Positions 1-8,847 of a DNA stretch of 44,682 nucleotides are shown here, piece by piece. Under the pieces are notes generated by a model. The model made no database searches. It saw nothing but the letters and a program-made list of their open reading frames with translations, and had not been told where the DNA came from. Each line of letters starts with the position of its first letter. Within the stretch, counting starts at the first letter, position 1. A program made the position numbers and the translations under genes. The DNA comes from Trichomonas tenax (taxonomy: Eukaryota; Parabasalia; Trichomonadida; Trichomonadidae), in NCBI GenBank assembly GCA_023091735.1, contig JALKBU010000368.1:1-44682 (forward strand). The letters are read 5' to 3'.

Positions 1-1
1 T

Positions 2-145
2 GCAATGAACTACGTTTATGGTCTTCATACTCAGCGTGGAGTTTCAATCTATAAATGTCAGTATTGTTTAGACTACAAAGATATTTATAACACTTTTTAT
101 AAAAGTGACAATTTGCCCGCGCAAAAAATGACGGTTTATTCATAA
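2..145 (+). CDS. 3' end of an unknown protein (5' truncated by window)
   Basis: The frame opening at base 2 runs 47 codons to a TAA at 143-145. It contains a CxxC pair (residues K-C-Q-Y-C) in an aromatic, lysine-rich tail. No upstream sequence is available, so the family cannot be named. A CxxC followed by aromatic residues could be part of a small zinc-binding module, but that is a guess. Continuous reading from the window edge and a non-random residue mix support a real C-terminus. Confidence 0.4.
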   Translation, partial: AMNYVYGLHTQRGVSIYKCQYCLDYKDIYNTFYKSDNLPAQKMTVYS

Positions 146-164
146 AAAGTGACTTTAAGGCTCT

Positions 165-359
165 ATGTCACTTTTTGATGTTCACTTTTGTCCTAGACTC
201 CTTGAAAAACCAGATATTGAACGACTTCAAGAGTCTTCATTTCAATATGAATCCAAAATGGAGATATTTTTTATTAATAAGATGGATTTAATACATAATG
301 TCGATTTGATTTATCGATTTGTTTCTTATGAAAAACTTTTTGAATTTGCATTTTGCTAA
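165..359 (+). CDS. Possible small hypothetical ORF (64 aa)
   Basis: An ATG-initiated frame of 64 codons lies between the truncated first gene and the TBC gene. The product is mixed in composition (IERLQESSFQYESKMEIFF) and less repetitive than a chance AT-rich frame. I recognise no domain, and it may be a fragment of a decayed gene, since another short coding-like stretch follows at 454-573. A TCATAAAA sequence at about 139 could be an initiator but is weak. Confidence 0.22.
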   Translation: MSLFDVHFCPRLLEKPDIERLQESSFQYESKMEIFFINKMDLIHNVDLIYRFVSYEKLFEFAFC

Positions 360-453
360 AAACATATACTTTTACTGTAATTTTTCTTTAAATTGAAAAA
401 TTTTTAAAATACAAACTTTTAAATTTAGCTTTTGAGTAATGTTTAAACGCTAA

Positions 454-573
454 TTTTCATGTTTTAAAGAATTTTACGGTGAAGATTTTGTTCATGCAAA
501 AATTATTGACGAATTATCGAGTCAAAATCGGTGTTTTATGATAAAGGAAGGAGTTTTATCAAGTCAAATCTAA
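454..573 (+). pseudogene. Short coding-like remnant upstream of the TBC gene
   Basis: A frame free of stops after the TAA at 451 reads 39 codons to the TAA at 571, with a protein-like segment (DFVHAKIIDELSSQNR). It has no good start and no recognised family. It could be the far end of a gene whose earlier part is the 165-359 frame after frameshifts, or chance. Confidence 0.2.
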
Positions 574-601
574 ATTTTGAAAAACGTTTTTAAATATTTT
601 C

Positions 602-1546
602 ATGGAGGGGAAAAACAGCGAAATGGCGCACATTAGGGACTGGAAGTTCATAATCAAGAACTGGGAGACCATCATGAAAGAGCACAGATCGACAATTATA
701 AGATCTCTCCGCTTAGGAGTTCCAACACAATATCGAGCGGACGTTTGGGCCCTTTTAACAAATCAAAAAGAGGTAAAAAGCAAAGCAAATTTCACATACG
801 AACAAATGGATAAAGTAAATTCGAACAGCTCGCAGATTATTTCTCATGATGTTCCAAGAACAATGCCTTCTTGGTCTAACGACTCATCACAGCGTTTCAG
901 GGACGAGCTGTCACGTTTGCTCAATGCTTATGCAAATGTTGACCCAGAATTAGGATATACACAAGGAATGAACTTTATTGCTTCGATGTTTTTATTATAT
1001 CAAGGCGAAGAAGATGCATTCTGGTCATTTTACTCATTGATGTTCCAATCATCGCTTCCTCACAGGTTATTCTTTATACAAAATTTTCCGAAGCTTACAT
1101 TGCATAAAACATTAGTCGATCGCTTGATTTACCAAAACTTCCCTGATCTATTCCACGCTTTCCAAGAACGGATGCTTGATTCCACAATTTTTACCCCGAT
1201 GTGGTTAATGGTTTGTTTTCTCTCAGGAAACTTCGATTTGGATTTGTCAACATTCATATTTGAACAGTTTTTAGCCTTTGGAGTTGCTCCACTTCTTTCT
1301 TTTGGATTAGGAATCTTAGATGTTCATAGGAACATTCTTAGGGATCAAGGATTTGAAGAATTGCTTCATGTGTTGACTAATCCAGGAAGTTCTCCACTAA
1401 TGAAAGACAAACAGAAGGTAAACACTTCCTGGTGCAAAATGTGGATAACAACAAAAAGATATCATGAATTATTGAATGAAGTTATTGAAGAAGAAAAGAG
1501 AAAGAATTCACAGCTTGTTCAATATTTCCCTAAGCCAGAGCAATAA
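602..1546 (+). CDS. TBC-domain Rab GTPase-activating protein
   Basis: This 314-residue protein is nearly all TBC (Tre-2/Bub2/Cdc16) domain. The opening R-x-x-x-R-x-G-V-P followed by R-A-D-V-W is at residues 34-49. Both catalytic fingers are visible: Arg86 in HDVPRTMP (the IxxDxxR motif) and Gln121 in YTQGMN (the YxQ motif). The later part, with FWSFYSLM and a long hydrophobic helical half, fits the C-terminal TBC lobe. TBC proteins speed GTP hydrolysis by Rab GTPases on endomembranes, and trichomonads carry large expanded Rab families. There is no extra PH or coiled-coil domain, so the target Rab cannot be inferred. The ATG at 602 has a TTTTCA just before it, consistent with a very short 5' leader. 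Confidence is high for the family and nil for the substrate. Confidence 0.93.
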   Translation: MEGKNSEMAHIRDWKFIIKNWETIMKEHRSTIIRSLRLGVPTQYRADVWALLTNQKEVKSKANFTYEQMDKVNSNSSQIISHDVPRTMPSWSNDSSQRFRDELSRLLNAYANVDPELGYTQGMNFIASMFLLYQGEEDAFWSFYSLMFQSSLPHRLFFIQNFPKLTLHKTLVDRLIYQNFPDLFHAFQERMLDSTIFTPMWLMVCFLSGNFDLDLSTFIFEQFLAFGVAPLLSFGLGILDVHRNILRDQGFEELLHVLTNPGSSPLMKDKQKVNTSWCKMWITTKRYHELLNEVIEEEKRKNSQLVQYFPKPEQ

Positions 1547-1688
1547 TTTTTAATTATATATACATATAGATATAATATTATCATGAAATTTAAATGTTAA
1601 ATGTTAGTTTTATCTTATCGCACAGCTTCATATATTTGAATGGATGATATATGTTGAATGATTTGCATTATAAGTGATATCAAAGGAT

Positions 1689-1722
1689 TTGCATGTCATA
1701 TTTTTTTATTTACATGCCAGAA
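1689..1722 (+). promoter_or_regulatory. Two copies of the recurrent TTTACATG(T/C)CA upstream motif
   Basis: TTGCATGTCA (about 1689) and TTTACATGCCAGA (1710-1722) lie 22-55 bases ahead of the DCP1-like start. They match the motif seen ahead of several other genes in this window. The regulatory role is inferred from position and recurrence only. Confidence 0.45.
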
Positions 1723-1743
1723 GTCAGAAAATCATAATTTTTA

Positions 1744-2223
1744 ATGGAAATAACGCTTGGCGCTTTTCCAACCAAGAAAGAGATGAATATTTCAGCGATA
1801 CAGAGGATGTTCATTCCAGAAGTGAGTGATTATCTGTTTACAATCCCCGAATGTTCGCTTTTTCATTTTAATATCAAAACAAAACAATGGGAAAAGCTGC
1901 AAATTACCGGCTCATTGTTTTTGCTAGTGATAGAGGGCGAAATTAATCCATATCTTTTTATTTTAAACAGATGCAGTTTTATCGGCCCAGAAGATTTTAA
2001 GATTGAAATTCCTCCTTCTGCACAAATTTCATGCAAAGGATGCCAACTATACTTAATAATCGATCAAAATCATCAATACTGCGTTTCTTCGGACTCTGAA
2101 GAATATCCAATTAGTTTCGTTTCAAAAATCAGTAAATTCTGGCAAGGAAGGAAAAACACAAATTGTGCTTCCGACCCTACCTTCCGCCATGCGATGAAAT
2201 ATGGTTCTTCAGTTAGAATTTAA
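1744..2223 (+). CDS. DCP1: DCP1-like mRNA decapping cofactor (EVH1 fold)
   Basis: The 159-residue product reads as a minimal Dcp1 EVH1 domain. Residues 38-61 (SLFHFNIKTKQWEKLQITGS) follow the family pattern 'Y-x-F-x...W-E-K...G-x-L-F', and Asn75-Arg76 occupy the conserved NR of the next strand. Dcp1 binds and activates the decapping enzyme Dcp2 in cytoplasmic mRNA turnover, and yeast-type Dcp1 is likewise little more than the EVH1 domain. The C-terminal ~35 residues are polar, ending soon after a helix (FVSKISKFWQGRKN) in the position of the family's C-terminal helix. The start is supported by a TCATAATTTTTA initiator-like sequence ending at the ATG. Another EVH1 protein is possible, but the WEK...GSLF core favours DCP1. 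Confidence 0.72.
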   Translation: MEITLGAFPTKKEMNISAIQRMFIPEVSDYLFTIPECSLFHFNIKTKQWEKLQITGSLFLLVIEGEINPYLFILNRCSFIGPEDFKIEIPPSAQISCKGCQLYLIIDQNHQYCVSSDSEEYPISFVSKISKFWQGRKNTNCASDPTFRHAMKYGSSVRI

Positions 2224-2656
2224 TATTTTTTTAATTAACATTACACTACTATTCTTGCCTTACATCTGCAATACTATTTTCAATCTTACATTTGTTTTTT
2301 TTAAGAAATATATTTTGAAAAATTATCTAATCATTTCATTGCAATGCATAGATTGAATGCATTCAATTCCCTGTTTGTTGTATTTTGTTTTTGATTAATA
2401 AATCAAAAATTTAATATTTTATTTTTCTTTCTGACTAAAAGAAGCATGCTCATTACTTAACATGCTTAAGGTAGTTGATCGTCTTTTTTCTTAAGCCGTT
2501 TATAACTTTCATCAAAATATAGAAATTCAATTTAAGTTCTCAGAGATTAAAATCTAATAGACAGGAAAAATTAAGAGAGCTTTATAGAGAAACAAGGGTC
2601 AATAAAAATGTACCAAAAAGTACCTCTCATTCGAAGTCACCCCGTAAATTTAAACA
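2224..2656. other. Intergenic, no gene seen
   Basis: 433 bases of AT-rich spacer after the DCP1-like gene and before the broken ankyrin gene. I see no convincing ORF, repeat or RNA gene here. Confidence 0.5.
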
Positions 2657-2781
2657 ATGACCTCTTTTGCTGACTTGAAGTTTAAGAAAGTCGGGGATAT
2701 AGAAATACCAGAGTGCTTCAAAACACCTATTGATGTGATGCGCTCTCTGACGCAAAATCAATTGGAAAAAGAGAAATTTAA

Positions 2782-3632
2782 GGGTCCGTTATGGCCAAAT
2801 TTAGGCTCTCAAAATATTCTATGAGATTGTCTTAAAAACGTATTTCACACAATTTGATGCTTTTCAAGATAGAGAGATCTAGATTAACAGTGATATGCGA
2901 TTCATAGCATATAGCATATTAGAGGAGATTCATTAATATCTCTCGCTTAAAAATCAATCAAAACTTAAAAATCATGGACTTTGAAAAAGAAATGTGAATT
3001 TTTCAAAAAACACAAGTGATGTGAAAATCAGGACCCTTTTTTCTTGCATTAATTCATTTGCCAATCATCACTTAGCAGTATTTTGGTAATAAATTTGCAA
3101 AATACTAACAGGGAAAAAAAATTAAAAAAAAAAAAAAAAAAAAAAATCAGCAAAATTTGCATATTTCTCGATTTCATTGTATAATTTGCATTATTTGTAA
3201 TGCTGAGATCGCTGTAATGCCAAAATAAATCGAAAATACATGTTTTTGAAGATGATCTCACACAAATATGAATTTCACAACAAAACATTGATATATGAAT
3301 ATTAAGCATAAAAATAAATTAATTATTACTCAAAAATTCCTCGATTTTTGAAAAACATATGAAAACTTTAGGGTATTTACACGAAATAACGCAAGGAGAG
3401 ACAGTTATGCTATCAATTCACGTGGACGAAAGCCTAGAACCAATGTAGAGCTATCCATAAATTTAGGTGTAATAATTCGTGTTATTTATGGATAGCATGA
3501 GAGAAAACAAAATCAAGAAGGTTGTTTTCTTTTTTTTTTTTTGGTGATTTTTAACATTTTCTTGTACCTAAATAAGTTAAAAATACACAAAAAAAGTGAA
3601 GGACGATACAGGAAGTTTGGCCATAGCGGACC
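2782..3632. mobile_element. Candidate non-autonomous inverted-repeat element (MITE-like, ~850 bp)
   Basis: The ends are inward-facing inverted repeats. The left end at 2782 starts GGGTCCGTTATGGCCAAAT; the right end, read from 3632 inward, starts GGTCCGCTATGGCCAAAC. TTTAA directly abuts both ends (2777-2781 and 3633-3637) and could be a target-site duplication. Removing the element plus one TTTAA joins two ankyrin-gene coding segments in frame. The interior has no ORF for a transposase, but holds a 13-bp-stem hairpin and a 23-base A tract (3124-3146). The superfamily is not identifiable from this alone. Confidence 0.6.
3450..3496. repeat. Perfect 13-bp inverted repeat (hairpin)
   Basis: GCTATCCATAAAT at 3450-3462 is exactly complementary to ATTTATGGATAGC at 3484-3496, with a 21-base loop. 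It lies inside the candidate element at 2782-3632. Confidence 0.7.
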
Positions 3633-4493
3633 TTTAAAAAATTCTATTTCGAAATACGTGATAAATTGAAAGAAAATTTTGTTAATATTACAACTATAAT
3701 TTTTCGCATAGATAATGCTTCATTAATATGACCAAAATACATTTTTGAAGATGCTTTATGAGTGTCAAAACTTTGATGATTCACCTCAGAATGAGGACCT
3801 CAAGATTGTCCTCAATAGTTTAGGTTTCAAATTCGATATTGACGATTATAAAAGGACTGTTTCAAATGTCATTAATATTTATCCACCCGGAACAGTTTTC
3901 CACTCTGTTGCATGGGACAAACTTGAAGATTTCCAGGCCGAGGCAATGAAAGGTTCCTTTGACGTTGATCAAAAATATAATAATGAAATACAATTGATTG
4001 ATGCAGCATGTAAATATGGATCAGAAAAATGTTTCAAATATCTCAAATTGATGGAGAGCAAAATTACTGACAAAACATTTGTTCATACAGTTAAAGGAGG
4101 TAACAAAAACATTATCATGTCATTATTTAATGACGGCCATACAATAACAGATAAAGATTTGGATGCCGCAATCACTTATCACCACAATGACATTTTTAAT
4201 TGGCTTCTCGAAGAAGAAGGATCAATCAGATGGATGAATGCAGCAAAATGTTTTTATGGAAATTTTGAAGCTTTGTTATTTCTTACTTTAAATAAGTTTG
4301 ATTTCGAATTAGTGTACGCTCGCTTATATTTCAAATAAATTAAACTCTCTCGCGCACCATTATGATATGAATCTCCATTAATAACTGCAGTTGAAATTAA
4401 GTCTCTAGAAATCGTCCAATATCTTGTTGAGCATGGAGCCAATGCCAACAATATATTAATTAATCATATTTGGTAATCTTTATGATATACAAT

Positions 4494-4641
4494 CAATCAT
4501 TCACATTTTATCGTCGTTATGAAATAACATCAATCATTCATATTTTATCATCGCTATGATATGAAATCAATCATTCACAATTGATCATCATTATGATAAA
4601 GAAACAATCATTTCCATTTTATCATAAATATGATATTACAT
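4494..4641. repeat. Four diverged 37-bp tandem repeats
   Basis: Units begin CAATCATT at 4494, 4531, 4568 and 4605, exactly 37 bases apart, each containing a TTTATCAT-like core and ending near ATGATAT. A shorter degenerate unit precedes them, and looser units recur at about 4740-4855. The array sits between decayed ankyrin-repeat codons. The unit length is not a multiple of three, so the array could not have kept an ankyrin frame. Confidence 0.75.
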
Positions 4642-4940
4642 CAGTCGTTAGTATTTTCTCCATTATCAATTGCAATAAGAAAGAATTCTCTCGAATTCGT
4701 TCAATATCTCGTTGAACATGGAGCCGATGTCAACATGAAATCAATCAGTCATTCGCATTTTATCATCACAATGATATGGAATTAATTATTCACAATTGGT
4801 CAACATTTTGATATAATATCAATCAGCTCTATACGATCAACATAATTACATGAATCTCCATTATCAATTGCAATCAAAAAAAGGTCTCCAGAAATCGATC
4901 AATTCTTAAAATCGAAAATTGCAGCCCAACAAACTACTAA

Positions 4941-5367
4941 GTGCTCGATATGAATAAACAAATCTTATTTACCTCTTTATTTAAGCATTTCTCACAGCTA
5001 TTTATTTTATTTATGGGGCGACTAACATGAAAAGTGACAGCTGAGGATTATGATTGTCAACATCATATTGAATACAAAGCATTTTTAAAAATCCTTAACG
5101 GTAATAATATAGTAAAAATGATGTAATAACTATTTATGAATATTATAACTTTTTCAGGTGGGCATAGTTGAAAATATAATTCATAGTTTATCAACGAAAT
5201 TTTTAATAGTTTCCATTTCATGTTAGTTGCCCCTTAATATGATTATTTGAAGTATAATTAATATCAATAATAGTTTAGAGACTAAAACTTATAGTTTATA
5301 ATATGATTATTAGCAACTGCTGCTGCATAAAATATAGACAAACTAATATATGTACAATTAAAAAACC
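4941..5367. other. Intergenic, no gene seen
   Basis: About 430 bases of AT-rich spacer between the decayed ankyrin tail and the 3' end of the transporter gene. No supported feature. Confidence 0.5.
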
Positions 5368-6711
5368 TCAGTGAGTGGGCATTGCGTAAGTTAACCAGCT
5401 TCCGATGAAGATGCCCACGTTGAGAGCTAAGCTTGTGCAGAAAACAGCAAGTTCTACCTCATCCTGATCTAGCTTTGGTTCTTTCGCAGTGTATGTAATG
5501 CACAGACCGATCCAGAAACCACCTGTAAGAGCGAGAGCGAGTGTGACAAAGTATATGAATATGTCATCTTCCAGCCAAATTCCTTCTATTGGAATGATGT
5601 ACAAAACAAAGAAAATAAGTCTGCAAACATGCGGGATCCAAAGGAATCTAGGAGAAGGCCACTCAAGCCATCTCGTCATGAACCTTCCTACGAAATCACC
5701 AACCATGTAGAATGCAGTGACTAACGTTGTAACCCAGTCCTTGCTGAGCCCATGCTTTGACTTGATAGATGCAGCATAGCCGGGGAATAGTGTGAGAGTG
5801 ATCATCATGCAAAGACACGCTTCGAGAACGAATGGCCAGCACTTGACAAAGATTCCTTTGATTCGCTTCATTCTCAGCCAGAAATCTGATGATGTCTGAG
5901 AATGAATGATTCTTGACTTCGCAACTTCCCTCCTCGTGAACAAGAAGAAAGCGACAACAGAGCAGATATTGAACACAACTGTGAATCCGAAGTAGAACCA
6001 TCCTTCTCCGCCCTTCATTCCCTTAGAAGCGACGCGGGTGACCGAAGTTGCTAAGCCACCAAGCGCCAAACCTGCCGTGGCCATTGAACTGCACTTTGCG
6101 CCGAAAAGACCAGCGAAACCCATTGTTGTGCCGAACAGGATGCCAGAGAAGATGGCGGCGATGGCGGCGAGTGCGATAATTAGGCCGTAAATCGGTTTGT
6201 TGAGATTTGCGCAAATAAATGTGATGAACATCATTATTGTAATTCCAATGCCTGCGAAATAGAAACGCGCCACGAGCGTGAAACGCTCGATGAAAGGAAG
6301 ACTTAAGATGTAAATCAAAGATGCTGTGATATTATAGGCTCTCGCAATGTTTGTAGGTGCATTCTTGCCTGGAAAACACATATCGAAGAAATCTAAGCCG
6401 TTAATGAATGTGTTATATGAAAAAAGAACGTTTGTTCCTAATAATAAGAAAATTAATTCGATTCCCCATGTGATATCGTCTTCTAAACTGTTCTCAATCG
6501 GTATATCTCTGTCTTTGACATCAGTTTCATCGGGTTTTCTTGGTGTTGAAGGAGGAGAGTTCGATTTTGCATCGGTTTGTTTTTGGCTCTGTTTCGTGTA
6601 GAAATTGAACGGATCGAGTTCGTTCTTTGACTTCGTTGGGGACATCGGTGGACTATTGATGCCACCGCCCGCTTCTACATCGATTGTGACAGCGTCGTCA
6701 TCTGATATCAT
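5368..6711 (-). CDS. Equilibrative nucleoside transporter (ENT/SLC29 family)
   Basis: A 447-residue membrane protein with a ~78-residue acidic, Ser/Pro-rich cytosolic N-terminus, then about 11 hydrophobic segments, the number usual for ENTs. Family marks include the first helix with L-F-S-Y-N-T-F (the usual 'PWN' helix), G-L-A-T-S-V-T-R at 219-226 (helix 5 signature), and VGDFVGRF around 337-344 (the G-D-x-x-G-R of helix 8). ENT proteins carry nucleosides or nucleobases across the plasma membrane. Trichomonads cannot make purines de novo and depend on such uptake. The substrate cannot be read from sequence. The N-terminal SPPMSPTKSK and SPPSTPRKP repeats look like proline-directed phosphorylation sites (inference). 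The start is the first ATG in frame. Confidence 0.88.
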   Translation of the reverse strand: MISDDDAVTIDVEAGGGINSPPMSPTKSKNELDPFNFYTKQSQKQTDAKSNSPPSTPRKPDETDVKDRDIPIENSLEDDITWGIELIFLLLGTNVLFSYNTFINGLDFFDMCFPGKNAPTNIARAYNITASLIYILSLPFIERFTLVARFYFAGIGITIMMFITFICANLNKPIYGLIIALAAIAAIFSGILFGTTMGFAGLFGAKCSSMATAGLALGGLATSVTRVASKGMKGGEGWFYFGFTVVFNICSVVAFFLFTRREVAKSRIIHSQTSSDFWLRMKRIKGIFVKCWPFVLEACLCMMITLTLFPGYAASIKSKHGLSKDWVTTLVTAFYMVGDFVGRFMTRWLEWPSPRFLWIPHVCRLIFFVLYIIPIEGIWLEDDIFIYFVTLALALTGGFWIGLCITYTAKEPKLDQDEVELAVFCTSLALNVGIFIGSWLTYAMPTH

Positions 6712-6786
6712 TCTTAAAATTTTTGTTGTGTCCGATTTTTTTTCTCTTTACAAAATTCAGAAAAAATTAACGTCTGATAAATAGAT

Positions 6787-6814
6787 ATGACAAGTAAATG
6801 TTTACACGTCAAAA
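6787..6814. promoter_or_regulatory. Recurrent motif pair upstream of the ENT gene
   Basis: ATGACAAGTAAA (about 6787) and TTTACACGTCAAAA (6801-6814) form a facing pair about 75-100 bases ahead of the transporter start. They resemble the motif pairs at 39585-39651. Role inferred. Confidence 0.45.
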
Positions 6815-6983
6815 TTATTATCCATTTCATGAGTCAACTGAAAGCAAGTATTATTAATGTAGAATCAATCAGGTGATTTGAATATCCCATGTTTATTCTC
6901 AAAGAAATCAGAGATGCAGCATTTCTAGAGTTATAATAAACAAACTCTATATTTATTCTAAAATACAAACAAAATAATAAATA

Positions 6984-8831
6984 TTAATTTGTGTCAATGT
7001 TGATTTTGATCTTTTGTGCTAAATAGTTGTATTCATTCGCGTTATATTTCAGGATTTTATCTAAGACATCAACGAGTGATTCATTTGAACTAAACAATCT
7101 TCGAACAGGATCAATTCTTGTTATTTTAGAAAGAACACGAAGCATATAGCACCCTGCTGCTAAATCTTCATCATTCAAAAGAAAGGCATCCAAAACACAT
7201 TGAATTATGACAAAAGAAACATCATTATTTGGGTTAATTGACAAAACATTTTCTAACATTTTCGTTGAAAGTTGCAACATGAGCCAAGACTGATTCCTTA
7301 ATGATTGCATGAACAACTGAACAAAATTAATTGACATTTGAGGGAAACCAATATATTCTGAAAGTTCAGATATGCAATAAACAGAAAATGGAAGACGATT
7401 GTTTTTAAAAGCAAAGTCAATGAATGAATTAGGATCTTGTTTAATGATGGTGGTAATTGAATCGAGAATTTTTAAGGCTTGTGTTTGCGGAAATGTCATT
7501 GTTATTGATTTTGGTGAGAATAGCGGAGATATGAGATAATAGTGAACTAACTTTGATATTGCGAAAATTAGTTGTGGTGATGTTCCAAATTGCTTGAAAA
7601 GGGCTTCAATACAGTAAGAAGAAACTTCGAAATGATGCATGAACTGCAATAAATCAAGCTTCTCAAGGTATTCATGAGCCTTGATATGTTCTTCATTAAG
7701 AATATCTGAAATAAGAATCTCATTAAAATAAAGCGGGCCAAAGTTTTTCAATGCAAATGTTATTACACGTTCATATTCGATTCTTTGTTCTAGAAGCTGC
7801 TCCATTAAATTAACACTTGGCTTTTCAAAGAATATCCTCGCTTCGTCTTTGATGCATGCCAAGAAAAAAGGCAAATCAAATAGTTCAGCATCGAATCGAT
7901 TTTCTGTAATAACATCGATGAGTTTCTTCATATTTTCGAAATCATCGAGATAAACCTTTGCATGAAAATTCGTGTAATACCATAAGCAATCGCGTGTCTG
8001 GACAGGAGCATAGCTGTGAAGGAGAACAACTAGGCCCTCTACATCATCGTCTGTATCCATAGATGCGATTATTTCACCAAGAATTATAGCGATTGTCATT
8101 GCAGCAGAAAATGAACATTTTGTTGGATTTTCAACGAGGTATTGAGGTGGAGGAGTCAATAGATTGAAGCCATGAAGCATGCTCTGTAATTCTATATTCA
8201 AATCTTGTTCAGCAAAGATTTGTGGCTTGAATTTCAAGATATTTGAAACGAGAGAATTTAATGAATGAACAAATGATTTGTGTCGAGTTGATTCTGCATA
8301 TTTTATATCATTTTTGATAACATCGTCTGATTTAACCAGTAATTGTATTGATTTGAATAAAGTTTTGCAAAATTCAACTGAAATGTATAATTCTGACTGC
8401 TGAATGTAGTCAACTGCCTCATCTATAATCGATACCAAATCATTATAAGATCGAGAATTTACAATTTTTCGTTTAAGAAAAATTAATTTTAATCCTTCGC
8501 GAAACATGAATAAACTATTCAATTCTCTTGAGTCTGTAATCGCTTGTATTAGGTCAGTTTTACTAATTGGGACAATATATTCAATTCTTGCTAAAATTAA
8601 ATCAGCAAATATCGAAAATGTTGATGGTTCTGTTTGATATATCTCATGTATTAAGTTTCTGTTCACTATTTGATCGGATATCTCGTTTTTGAAATAATGA
8701 AAATTCGAAAAATTGCTTATATCATCGAGATTTTTAATGCATTCCAATATTTTATAGTATTTTGATCGAAAGAAACTACAAAGTGCTGTTGACTTCTGTT
8801 GACATCGCCATGGAATCGTTCGATTCAACAT
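6984..8831 (-). CDS. Hypothetical alpha-helical (solenoid-like) protein
   Basis: A 615-residue protein built of repeated amphipathic helices of armadillo/HEAT character, with no signal peptide, membrane span or catalytic motif that I recognise. The first genuine ATG is at 8831; the codon before it is TTG. A TCATTTTT initiator lies 9-16 bases ahead of this start, which supports it. Trichomonad genomes contain many such helical orphans. The protein at 15140-16198 has a similar character, but I could not align the two. Function unknown. Confidence 0.8.
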   Translation of the reverse strand: MLNRTIPWRCQQKSTALCSFFRSKYYKILECIKNLDDISNFSNFHYFKNEISDQIVNRNLIHEIYQTEPSTFSIFADLILARIEYIVPISKTDLIQAITDSRELNSLFMFREGLKLIFLKRKIVNSRSYNDLVSIIDEAVDYIQQSELYISVEFCKTLFKSIQLLVKSDDVIKNDIKYAESTRHKSFVHSLNSLVSNILKFKPQIFAEQDLNIELQSMLHGFNLLTPPPQYLVENPTKCSFSAAMTIAIILGEIIASMDTDDDVEGLVVLLHSYAPVQTRDCLWYYTNFHAKVYLDDFENMKKLIDVITENRFDAELFDLPFFLACIKDEARIFFEKPSVNLMEQLLEQRIEYERVITFALKNFGPLYFNEILISDILNEEHIKAHEYLEKLDLLQFMHHFEVSSYCIEALFKQFGTSPQLIFAISKLVHYYLISPLFSPKSITMTFPQTQALKILDSITTIIKQDPNSFIDFAFKNNRLPFSVYCISELSEYIGFPQMSINFVQLFMQSLRNQSWLMLQLSTKMLENVLSINPNNDVSFVIIQCVLDAFLLNDEDLAAGCYMLRVLSKITRIDPVRRLFSSNESLVDVLDKILKYNANEYNYLAQKIKINIDTN

Positions 8832-8839
8832 CAATCAAC

Positions 8840-8847
8840 AAAAATGA
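8840..8847 (-). promoter_or_regulatory. Initiator (Inr) for the 8831 gene
   Basis: On the minus strand this reads TCATTTTT, matching the trichomonad TCA(+1)-Py-T/A initiator, which is known in T. vaginalis to sit within about 20 bases of the ATG. Confidence 0.6.

Larger units (their letters stand above)
2657..4940 (+). pseudogene. Broken DUF3447/ankyrin-repeat gene
   Basis: This is a trichomonad DUF3447-plus-ankyrin gene in pieces. An ATG at 2657 opens an N-terminal segment (IEIPECFKTPIDVMRS). An inverted-repeat element (2782-3632) interrupts it. Coding resumes at 3638 in the frame expected if the element and one TTTAA copy are removed (FYFEIRDKLKENF). A shift near 3725 leads into the longest open stretch, whose first ATG is 3751 and which ends at 4338. 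That stretch carries the DUF3447-like core (DAACKYGSEKCFKYLKLMES; then a GGNKNIIM segment). After the stop, ankyrin-repeat codons persist in islands at about 4360-4450 (IVQYLVEHGANAN), 4660-4740 (FVQYLVEHGADVN) and 4856-4925. These are separated by 37-bp tandem repeats and further stops. The family is reasonably sure. The order of events is inference. Confidence 0.75.

Noticed and set aside
3049..3309. 86-codon minus-strand frame with a run of phenylalanines
   Set aside because: The Phe run is the reverse of the 23-base A tract, and the rest has no coding character. It is part of the inverted-repeat element.
8832..8834. Start codons one to fourteen codons earlier for the genes at 8831, 12575, 15140, 19022, 35383 and 3751
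   Set aside because: The earlier codons are TTG or GTG, not ATG. Initiators lie between them and the ATG, or nearby, in several cases.
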